Origin: an uncultured Eubacteriales bacterium
Lineage (GTDB): Bacteria > Bacillota > Clostridia > Christensenellales > CAG-917
Direction of reading: 5' to 3'
Assembly: GCA_900550855.1 (NCBI GenBank)
Contig: URTQ01000015.1
Span: 1-14,861 of the forward strand
Length of the DNA: 14,861 nucleotides
The notes beneath the pieces are model-generated. The model had not been told where the DNA came from. It saw nothing but the letters and a program-made list of their open reading frames with translations, and did no database searches. Each line of letters opens with the position of its first letter. Position 1 is the stretch's first letter. The translations under genes and the position numbers were made by a program. This document shows positions 7,721 through 14,126 of the stretch, piece after piece.

Positions 7721-10700
7721 ATGAAGAAAGTAATGATAGGAATCTTAATACTCATACCGATAATCGTTTTGGTTGTCGTTGCGCTCGTGTCCGTCATCGT
7801 ATCGGTGAACGCTCATATCGCCGTTGAGGATTTGCAGTTGCTCGACAAAAACGGCAGACAAATATACGACCTTCAAATACCTTTCGACGAAGTTTCAAAC
7901 ATCAATATCTACAACTATCTCGACACGAAAATTTATCCCGAAAAAGCCACCGACAAGACGGTCGAGTGGCAAATCGTCGGGGACGTGGCGTACACGGACG
8001 AGCAATACGAGGCATTGAGAAACGAATACCTCGCAAAACTGTCCGCACTCAAAGCGGAACTCGAAACCGAACTCGCGCAAGGCTCTTTCTCTACGACGGA
8101 AAGACAAAACGCCTACAATATCGCGCGCGGCAAGTATTACAAGGATTCGTCCCTCATAATTGCCGAAATGGCGGATATTTTGCTTGAAAAAGTATATCCG
8201 GCGGCGGCTTTCGTCGACGAAAACGGCAAGGAAGTCGAGTCCAACACCACGGGCAAACTGATCGTCAGTTCCTATTGCAAATTCACCGTGCGCGCGCAAG
8301 CGGAAACCGTGTCCAAAACTCTTACCGTGTCCGTCGTGGGCTACGACGTCGAAAGAGTGGAACTCTCTGTCGGCGAGGACGAAACGACGACGTTGGGCGT
8401 AGGCGAATCTATGCGTATTCTCGCTTCCTACACGCCCATTGACAGTATCGTCAATCACACGATTTGGCAAGTCGAGGACGAGAGCGTTGCGGTTATCGAT
8501 TCAAACGGCGTTATCACCGCTCTCAAAGAGGGTCAAACCGCGATAAGTTTGCGTGCGAGCGTGTATTCCACCGAAAACGGCAATACGATAGAGTACGTCG
8601 AAGGCAGAATTGATATTACCGTCGAGCAGAAGGGCGCAAGTTCTCGTTTCGGCGAAAACCTCGTGACGAGCAGAAAATCTTTGAATCTCGAAGAAATCGG
8701 CGTCGTGAAAGAGGATATAACGAACGTTAGCGGCGCAACGGTGGACGAATCGGGAATTTTGGCAATCACCGAAAATACCGCCGTGATAACCGTAAAGAGC
8801 GGCGCGCAACTCACTGTCGCGAGTTGCGTTGACGGTGACGTCACAATCAACAACAGCCGTTTTTACGAAAACGGAAGCGGATACGTCCTTTCCGTCGGTG
8901 AAAACCTGCTCGACCTCGATTTAGTGTGGAAAGATATGCTCAAAACCGACGCAATCGAAAACGCCGTGTGGTCGTCCTCTAACGAGAGCGTTGCCACGGT
9001 CAACGACAAGGGCGAAGTCAAGGGCGTTTCGAGCGGCGTTGCGACAATCACCGCAACCGTCGGACAAAGGTCTACGAGCATAACGATAAACGTACAGCGC
9101 AAACTTTCGCAAATTCAACTTCGCACGTCGGACGCGTCGCTTGCCATAGGCATTGCGCGCGAAACCGTGTTTGCAAGCGAAAGATATATCGACGTAAAAG
9201 CGAGCAACGCAAAGACGGCAAACTACACGCACGTTATCGTGCAGGGCGAACCCGAAAACGCAACCGCCACGCAACTTGCCGACTTCTATTCCGCATACGT
9301 CTTTGAAATCGTAGAGGGCGGCGAGTACGCCTCTATGGACGCGCTCGTTGCAAACAAAGTCGTGTTCAACGACTCTCTCGAAGGCAAGGGCAAGCAAAAA
9401 GTGGTCGTCAAGGTCAGCGCAAGATATCCGAAATACGAGGGTATGACGAGATTCACCACCGAAACCGTCGCTTTGAACGTCGTATACGGCGTTGCCGTAA
9501 GCAATATCGACGAACTGCTTAAAGCGTGCGACGACCAAAAAGAATACGCAAACAAGGACGACAACGCTTTGTATTCCGAAGCCGAAGAGGTTTGGCGGCA
9601 CGAAGCGGACGATGTCGTGTACCTCGTCGAAAATATTGCCGCATTGTCAAGAAATACGTTTGCGATTTGTTTGACGGACGATTGCAGATTCAAAGAGGAA
9701 TATGACAACGAAGGGAAAATCAAAGAAACGATAAACTATTACGATTGCATTTGGTTGTATGGCGATATTTACGGCAACAATCACAAAATATCCGCCTCGC
9801 AAGGACAAAGCGTAAACAACTATATGGTGCAAATCGGTCAAAACGGCATAAAGGTAAGCAACATTATCCTCAGAGCGACCGAAATCGAGGGAAAAGACGA
9901 AATCTCGAATGCGGAAGATACGACGGCGTTTACGGGACACGTTATGAGAGTGGGTGACGAATGGTTCAGATACGGCGAGAAAGACGGCGGCGGAATCACA
10001 ATCGAATATTCCATTATAGAAAACGGTAAACAAGGCGTAAACGTGTTCAATTCGGATATAACGTTTACGGGTTGCATAGTCAGAAATATCACGCAAGCGG
10101 CGTTTTTCGTTCCCATCAAGATGATGGAAACCGAAGACGTGGACGTTGCGACAAACAAGAGAATCGTAAAGCCTTGCTATTCGCATATCAACTTGCACAA
10201 TATCATAAGTTCGAATACGCTCGGCTCGTTGATGTCCATAGCCTACGAGCATTACACGATGAAATCGGGCACGCAATACAGATTCGTCAATCAAACGAAG
10301 AACAAGGATACGGACGGTTCTTATGCAAAGGCAAACGAGGATTATTTCATAAAATATTTCTACAATGCAGGCATAAACGCCATTGTAAGACAAACGGGCT
10401 TCTTTATGGCGTACAACTGGCAGAATATCGACAATGCAAAACTCATTCAAACGGGCAACGAGGGTATAGACACCGTTCTTACGCGCTATTTCGGTCAACT
10501 CGTGCGCAACTGCCACGAATTTGACAGATACCGCTATGTAGACGAACAAACCCAAACGGATTATTTGCATCTTGCATTCTTAGTGTCGGGCGTTGACGTG
10601 CAAAACGGAATCATCGACGCGCCGACGTATCTAGATTTGAGAATGGAAGAAGAAATGATAAATTGCATCGATTTGAAAGACGTCGATATGTCGGCGTCGG

Positions 10701-10834
10701 GTATGCCGCAATTCTTGCAAACGATTGTGGACAATCTCTCGCTCAAATTGTACGGATATGCGAATACGGCGGCAATAACGCCGAGTTCGACGTATCAAGT
10801 CAACAACGCGTTGATTGAAAAAATTCATTCGTAA
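7721..10834 (+). CDS. Large exported Big_2/beta-helix protein, second tandem paralog, with helical insertion
   Basis: This 1037-residue protein is a full-length paralog of the preceding gene, 26 nt downstream, with AAAGGA 6 nt ahead of the ATG. The first 15 residues (MKKVMIGILILIPII) are identical in both. Big_2 domains are at about 210-302 and 390-460 (NNESVATVNDK-like, here SNESVATVNDKGEVKGVSSG). The shared middle unit covers ~460-590 (ARETVFAS, EGGEYA, RYPKYEGM), and the probable beta-helix covers ~645-850 (GDIYGNN, VSNIILRAT, FTGCIVRNIT, INLHNIISSNT). Compared with the first copy it carries an insertion of roughly 45 residues at about 100-160, rich in Leu/Glu/Lys/Ala, that is probably a coiled coil or helical hairpin. 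The C-terminus (TYQVNNALIEKIHS) matches the first copy in pattern. It has no wall-sorting signal and no recognised catalytic site. Its operon ends at the terminator 10916-10948. The role is unknown; an adhesin or polymer-binding surface component is the leading guess. Confidence 0.85.
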   Translation: MKKVMIGILILIPIIVLVVVALVSVIVSVNAHIAVEDLQLLDKNGRQIYDLQIPFDEVSNINIYNYLDTKIYPEKATDKTVEWQIVGDVAYTDEQYEALRNEYLAKLSALKAELETELAQGSFSTTERQNAYNIARGKYYKDSSLIIAEMADILLEKVYPAAAFVDENGKEVESNTTGKLIVSSYCKFTVRAQAETVSKTLTVSVVGYDVERVELSVGEDETTTLGVGESMRILASYTPIDSIVNHTIWQVEDESVAVIDSNGVITALKEGQTAISLRASVYSTENGNTIEYVEGRIDITVEQKGASSRFGENLVTSRKSLNLEEIGVVKEDITNVSGATVDESGILAITENTAVITVKSGAQLTVASCVDGDVTINNSRFYENGSGYVLSVGENLLDLDLVWKDMLKTDAIENAVWSSSNESVATVNDKGEVKGVSSGVATITATVGQRSTSITINVQRKLSQIQLRTSDASLAIGIARETVFASERYIDVKASNAKTANYTHVIVQGEPENATATQLADFYSAYVFEIVEGGEYASMDALVANKVVFNDSLEGKGKQKVVVKVSARYPKYEGMTRFTTETVALNVVYGVAVSNIDELLKACDDQKEYANKDDNALYSEAEEVWRHEADDVVYLVENIAALSRNTFAICLTDDCRFKEEYDNEGKIKETINYYDCIWLYGDIYGNNHKISASQGQSVNNYMVQIGQNGIKVSNIILRATEIEGKDEISNAEDTTAFTGHVMRVGDEWFRYGEKDGGGITIEYSIIENGKQGVNVFNSDITFTGCIVRNITQAAFFVPIKMMETEDVDVATNKRIVKPCYSHINLHNIISSNTLGSLMSIAYEHYTMKSGTQYRFVNQTKNKDTDGSYAKANEDYFIKYFYNAGINAIVRQTGFFMAYNWQNIDNAKLIQTGNEGIDTVLTRYFGQLVRNCHEFDRYRYVDEQTQTDYLHLAFLVSGVDVQNGIIDAPTYLDLRMEEEMINCIDLKDVDMSASGMPQFLQTIVDNLSLKLYGYANTAAITPSSTYQVNNALIEKIHS

Positions 10835-10857
10835 AAGCGATGATAAAAGTCGATTAA

Positions 10858-10874
10858 GCGCAAAGAAGTTGCGC
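10858..10874 (+). other. Small hairpin after the surface-protein operon
   Basis: GCGCAA (10858-10863), loop AGAAG, TTGCGC (10869-10874) is a perfect 6-bp stem 24 nt past the stop codon of the second large gene. It lacks a tight T-run. It may protect the 3' end of the mRNA or assist the stronger terminator about 50 nt further on. Confidence 0.35.
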
Positions 10875-10915
10875 ATATAACTTTGAGTTTTTACAAAAGC
10901 ATTAAGCATAAAAGC

Positions 10916-10948
10916 AAAAAAGAATCTCGCAATTTGCGAGATTCTTTT
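10916..10948. terminator. Bidirectional intrinsic terminator between convergent genes
   Basis: GAATCTCGC (10922-10930), loop AATTT, GCGAGATTC (10936-10944) is a 9-bp perfect stem, flanked by six A on the left and four T on the right, which extend it by A-T pairs. It ends the plus-strand ABC/surface-protein operon about 80 nt after its stop. On the other strand it ends the GH16 gene, whose stop codon is about 47 nt away. Confidence 0.9.
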
Positions 10949-10994
10949 CGTTATAGCGTGATTGTATTTTAATTAATACCGTTTGTCTTTTTTG

Positions 10995-11897
10995 TCAGAA
11001 TGGGCATTTCGAGTAGACCGCAACGTAATCGACGAGGAAGTCGATGGGGAACGTTCCTTCGGGGTTTTCGAATACGCTGTTTGCAAACAAGAAGTCGGGT
11101 TTTGCCGCTTCGCCGTTTCTGCCGCCGATTTCGATTGAGAAGAACAGATAATCGTCTTGTACGGTCGAAATGTATCTCTTGTCGGTGATTTCGAACACGA
11201 GTTGTCTGTCGTAATAGAAGCGATAGTATTCGCTTGTCCAGTCAACGCCGAAAGTGTGCCAGCCGTCGTAAATGTTGACGTCAACGCCGCTCACCTTGTC
11301 GGAATTGATGAGGGTTTCCTTTTTGAGATAGTTGTCTTCGTAGTCGCCGACGTGCACTGCGCATTGATAGGTGTCTTTGTCGGTGGGCATAACGTTCTTC
11401 AATCCGATGGGGTTAAAGTAGGGCGATTCCATAATGTCGATTTCAGCGCCCGTAATGCTGACGTCGCTCGTGGGATTGCCGTTCATCATACCTTGCGGCA
11501 TAAGCCAGAACGCCGCCCAGATTCCGCTCGCTTTGGGAAGAAGCACTTTTGCTTCGAAATATCCGAAATGCGTTTCGTACTTGTTCATCGAGTCGATTGC
11601 GCCCATATAGAACTTGCCGTCCTCTTTTTGTACGGTGCGAAGCACGAGATTGCCGTCTTTTGTGAATGCTTGGTCCTTATCCCAGTAGCCGCCTCTGCGC
11701 AATTCGTGATGTACGTTCCAAACGTTCGTGTCCAGTTCGCCGTCGAAATCGTCGAAAAACACTCTGTATTCTGTGCTGTCTTTGTCAATGTCGCGCAAGT
11801 TTTCGGGTGTTTTGTCGTTGTCGCACGCGACGAAGAACGAGCAAGAAAGCGTAAGCACAAGCACAACAAGCACTGCAATAACGATTTTTTTGTTCAT
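10995..11897 (-). CDS. GH16-family glycoside hydrolase lipoprotein
   Basis: This 300-residue secreted enzyme belongs to glycoside hydrolase family 16, which cuts beta-1,3, beta-1,4 or mixed beta-glucans and some galactans. The family active-site signature is complete: AEIDIMES gives Glu152 (nucleophile), Asp154 and Glu157 (acid/base). Supporting family features are FFDDFDGELDTNVWNV near the start (residues 47-62), FGYFEAKV (111-118) and SGIWAAFWLMP (124-134), and the C-terminal strand FLVDYVAVYS (287-296). The N-terminus is a signal peptide (MNKK then hydrophobic residues) ending in FFVAC, a lipobox with an uncommon Phe at -3, so Cys25 is the probable lipid anchor on the outer face of the membrane; acidic residues follow. 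The ATG has GAGGG about 5 nt ahead. The gene has its own promoter and shares the terminator at 10916-10948. Exact substrate is not decidable here. Confidence 0.92.
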   Translation of the reverse strand: MNKKIVIAVLVVLVLTLSCSFFVACDNDKTPENLRDIDKDSTEYRVFFDDFDGELDTNVWNVHHELRRGGYWDKDQAFTKDGNLVLRTVQKEDGKFYMGAIDSMNKYETHFGYFEAKVLLPKASGIWAAFWLMPQGMMNGNPTSDVSITGAEIDIMESPYFNPIGLKNVMPTDKDTYQCAVHVGDYEDNYLKKETLINSDKVSGVDVNIYDGWHTFGVDWTSEYYRFYYDRQLVFEITDKRYISTVQDDYLFFSIEIGGRNGEAAKPDFLFANSVFENPEGTFPIDFLVDYVAVYSKCPF

Positions 11898-11929
11898 AAT
11901 AACCCTCGTTTTGTTTTTTACGTTTCTAT

Positions 11930-11956
11930 ATTATAGAAAAATTTGCGCAAAGTCAA
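11930..11956 (-). promoter_or_regulatory. Probable promoter of the GH16 gene
   Basis: On the minus strand TTGACT (11956-11951) and a perfect TATAAT (11935-11930) lie 15 bp apart; the overlapping TAATAT gives 17 bp spacing as an alternative -10. The -10 lies in a short palindrome CTATAATATAG. The leader to the ATG at 11897 is about 25 nt. The short spacing lowers certainty, but the upstream terminator at 11984-12012 means that a separate promoter is required here. Confidence 0.6.
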
Positions 11957-11983
11957 ATAGAATACGAAATGACCGATAATTAA

Positions 11984-12012
11984 TAAAAAAGAGCAATCCG
12001 TAAAGAATTGCT
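11984..12012 (-). terminator. Intrinsic terminator of the esterase gene
   Basis: On the minus strand AGCAATTC (12012-12005), loop TTTAC, GGATTGCT (11999-11992) forms an 8-bp stem (one G-T pair) followed by C and a run of six T. It lies 40 nt past the esterase stop codon. On the plus strand the right side also has a T-rich stretch (TTATTTTT), so it may work both ways. It insulates the GH16 gene from the esterase gene. Confidence 0.85.
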
Positions 12013-12051
12013 TATTTTTGTCATTATGATGTAAAATCCGTTTTAGGTTGA

Positions 12052-12975
12052 TTAGATAACCGATTTTTGTTGGTTTTCCGTAAAAATGAGTTGCACAAAG
12101 TCGAAAAGCGCAGCGCGCCACACGCTTTGGTCGTGTCCGCCTTGATATTTTTTGCTTAAATGTTCGATTCCGTTTTGCGTGAGTTTTTGGTCTATTGCGG
12201 GGTAGAACAAACTCGTCATCGTATCGACGTTGCCTATTGCAAGCATAACGACGTCGAAACTCTTGCCGTCCTTGTACTTGAAATCGGGTACGGTGGTGTC
12301 GAAAGACACGGCTTTTTTGCCGAATCCCGACGGCGAGAACGCGCCGACGTAGTTGAAATAATCCTGATACGCAAAAGCGGTGAGCAACGTTTCGCGACCG
12401 CCCATAGAAAATCCCGCAATGGCGGTGTTTTTTCTGTCGGTGAGGGTGGAATAATGCTCGTTGACGTAGGGCATAAGCGACGTAATGATGTCCTCGCCCG
12501 TCTTGTCGAAAGCGGTGCAGTAGTCCTCGCTGAAAGTGGACGGCGGGATTTCGCCTTCCGTCACTATGCTGTTGACTGACACGATTATCATTTCTTTCAC
12601 GTTTTCTTCGATGACGAGATTCTGCACGACGTATTTTGCGTTGCACATTTCAAGCCAACTCTTGTGGGTGCAAGCCATACCGTGCAAAAGATAAAGCACG
12701 GGGTATTTTTTGCTTTCGTCGTAGTTTGCGGGCAGGGTGACGTAGGCGTGTTTTAAGTCGTTCGTCACTTGCGAGTGATAGGTTATTTCGACGTCCTCGC
12801 CGTATTCGTAGCCCTCTTTTGCCTCGTAAAACTTCGGCGGTTCGGGTTCGGGCGTCGGCGTCGGGGTAGGTTCGGGCGTATCGTCGGGTTTTTCGTTGCA
12901 CGCAAAAAGCGCGCAGCACGCCACGCATAACGTCAAAATAAGGATTATAGTTTTCAAAAATGTCTTTTTGTTCAT
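12052..12975 (-). CDS. Secreted esterase lipoprotein, CE1/esterase-D-like alpha/beta hydrolase
   Basis: This 307-residue alpha/beta hydrolase resembles the putative esterase family (PF00756; enterochelin esterase, feruloyl and acetylxylan esterases). The nucleophile elbow is GFSMGG (Ser190). The likely acid is Asp251 in AIGNVDTM, and the likely histidine is His281 in QGGHDQSVW. YPVLYLLHG (91-99) is the oxyanion-region motif. The signal peptide ends in ALFAC, so Cys26 is a good lipidation site, followed by a flexible Pro/Thr/Glu linker (residues ~33-47) that holds the catalytic domain away from the membrane. There is no carbohydrate-binding module. The ATG is preceded by GAGGA. The gene is transcribed alone, with a promoter at 13005-13033 and a terminator at 11984-12012. 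With the neighbouring GH16 hydrolase it suggests removal of acyl groups from, and cutting of, extracellular polysaccharide; the real substrate is unknown. Confidence 0.9.
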   Translation of the reverse strand: MNKKTFLKTIILILTLCVACCALFACNEKPDDTPEPTPTPTPEPEPPKFYEAKEGYEYGEDVEITYHSQVTNDLKHAYVTLPANYDESKKYPVLYLLHGMACTHKSWLEMCNAKYVVQNLVIEENVKEMIIVSVNSIVTEGEIPPSTFSEDYCTAFDKTGEDIITSLMPYVNEHYSTLTDRKNTAIAGFSMGGRETLLTAFAYQDYFNYVGAFSPSGFGKKAVSFDTTVPDFKYKDGKSFDVVMLAIGNVDTMTSLFYPAIDQKLTQNGIEHLSKKYQGGHDQSVWRAALFDFVQLIFTENQQKSVI

Positions 12976-12984
12976 ATTTCCTCA

Positions 12985-12997
12985 AAGCGATTCGCTT
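12985..12997. promoter_or_regulatory. 13-nt palindrome at the start of the esterase transcript (possible operator)
   Basis: AAGCGA (12985-12990), T, TCGCTT (12992-12997) is a perfect inverted repeat placed just downstream of the predicted transcription start and immediately before the ribosome binding site. The position suits a repressor operator, but no second copy or regulator gene was found in the window. Confidence 0.4.
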
Positions 12998-13004
12998 CAA
13001 CAAA

Positions 13005-13033
13005 AATGTAGCACACATTGTCCGAGTTCGCAA
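13005..13033 (-). promoter_or_regulatory. Probable promoter of the esterase gene
   Basis: On the minus strand TTGCGA (13033-13028) and TACATT (13010-13005) are exactly 17 bp apart, with TG one base before the -10 (extended -10). A very A/T-rich stretch lies just upstream (13034-13090), as in an UP element. Each box matches consensus at four of six positions. Confidence 0.55.
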
Positions 13034-13142
13034 GTTTTTGTTTTTTATTGATAATATTAAAATATCTGTTAATGTATTTTTTATTTAAGATTCGTGTAAA
13101 CGAATGTTGCTTTTTTCTCTGGAAAGTCGATTTTTTGCAAAC

Positions 13143-13169
13143 AAAAAGGAATGCTTCCACATTCCTTTT
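13143..13169. terminator. Intrinsic terminator of the amino acid ABC operon
   Basis: AAAAAGGAATG (13143-13153), loop CTTCCA, CATTCCTTTT (13160-13169) forms a 10-bp stem including the A-T flank. On the minus strand it is followed by five T and then GTTT. It lies about 50 nt after the stop codon of the ATPase gene. The flanks also allow plus-strand function. Confidence 0.85.
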
Positions 13170-13217
13170 ATGCGTTTAGATATCCGATTTTTCTTTTTTG
13201 GCGATTATGCTGTCGGC

Positions 13218-14126
13218 TCAACCGCTTTGTTTTTCGGCAAGCATACGAGAGAGGAAGGCTCTCGTGCGTTCTTCTTTCGGCGCGGTGAAGATTTGTTCGG
13301 GCTTGCCTTCTTCCACGATAACGCCGCCGTCCATAAACACGACTTTGTTTGCAACGTCGCGCGCAAACGCCATTTCGTGAGTAACCACAATCATAGTAAG
13401 TCCCGACTTTGCAAGTTCTTTCATAACTTCAAGCACTTCGCCCACCATTTCTGGGTCGAGGGCGGAAGTCGGTTCGTCAAAGAGTATGACTTCGGGCGAC
13501 ATAGCAAGCGCACGCGCGATTGCCACGCGTTGTTTTTGACCGCCCGACAGTTGACGGGGCTTTGCGTTGACGTACGCGCTCATTCCGACGAGTTCGAGAT
13601 ATTTCATCGCGACGTCGTTGGCTTCCGCTTTTTTCATTTTCAGCACTTTGCGCGGACCTATCGTGCAGTTTGCAAGCACGCTCATATTGTTGAAAAGATT
13701 GAAGGATTGAAACACCATCGTCACTTTTTCGCGGTATTTGGGCGCGCTTTTGGTTTTCGTCACGTCCTCGCCGTGAAAATAGATTTCGCCCGCAGTCGGC
13801 GTTTCAAAGAGGTTTATGCAACGAAGCAGGGTGGACTTTCCGCTTCCCGACGAGCCGATTATGCAAGTCACGTCGCCTTTGTCAACGTCAAAGTCGATGT
13901 CTTTTAGCACTTCGTGCGTGCCGAATGTCTTGCCGAGATGTCGCACTTCGATGACCGGTGCGGCAGCGCTTTCGCTTGTATTCTCGGTTGCGGTGTCGGT
14001 GGTGTTTTCGCTTGCGTTATCGTCGAGATTTTCAACATCTAACGAGGTGTTTTGCACGTCGCTTGCTACGATGTCGTTTTGTTCGGTGTGCGTTTCAATT
14101 CGTGTATCTTTTATATTTTCGCTCAT
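13218..14126 (-). CDS. Polar amino acid ABC importer ATPase (GlnQ-type) with acidic N-terminal extension
   Basis: This 302-residue ATPase drives uptake of a polar amino acid with the permease encoded just upstream. Motifs in order are Walker A GSSGSGKST (91-99), Q-loop MVFQSFNLF (Gln140), signature QLSGGQKQR (192-200), Walker B VILFDEPTSALDP (213-225) and switch VTHEM (His250). The spacing and the SFNLFNNMSVLAN segment are typical of the GlnQ/HisP/ArtM group. Proteins of that group are usually about 240-250 residues; here ~57 extra residues precede the ATPase domain, almost all Asp, Glu, Asn, Thr, Ser and Ala, and probably disordered. The ATG overlaps the permease stop codon (ATGA) and has GGGGG 9 nt ahead, so the longer start is supported. 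No good internal start lies near the domain boundary. Which amino acid is transported is not known. Confidence 0.93.
   Translation of the reverse strand: MSENIKDTRIETHTEQNDIVASDVQNTSLDVENLDDNASENTTDTATENTSESAAAPVIEVRHLGKTFGTHEVLKDIDFDVDKGDVTCIIGSSGSGKSTLLRCINLFETPTAGEIYFHGEDVTKTKSAPKYREKVTMVFQSFNLFNNMSVLANCTIGPRKVLKMKKAEANDVAMKYLELVGMSAYVNAKPRQLSGGQKQRVAIARALAMSPEVILFDEPTSALDPEMVGEVLEVMKELAKSGLTMIVVTHEMAFARDVANKVVFMDGGVIVEEGKPEQIFTAPKEERTRAFLSRMLAEKQSG

Noticed and set aside
4770..10834. Internal repeats of the two large genes as a CRISPR or satellite array
   Set aside because: The similarity is coding paralogy over the full length, not short regular repeats with spacers.
13090..13116. Hairpin ATTCGT-GTAA-ACGAAT followed at a distance by six T on the plus strand
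   Set aside because: The T-run is 5 nt away from the stem and no plus-strand gene precedes it; the clear terminator of the neighbouring operon is at 13143-13169.
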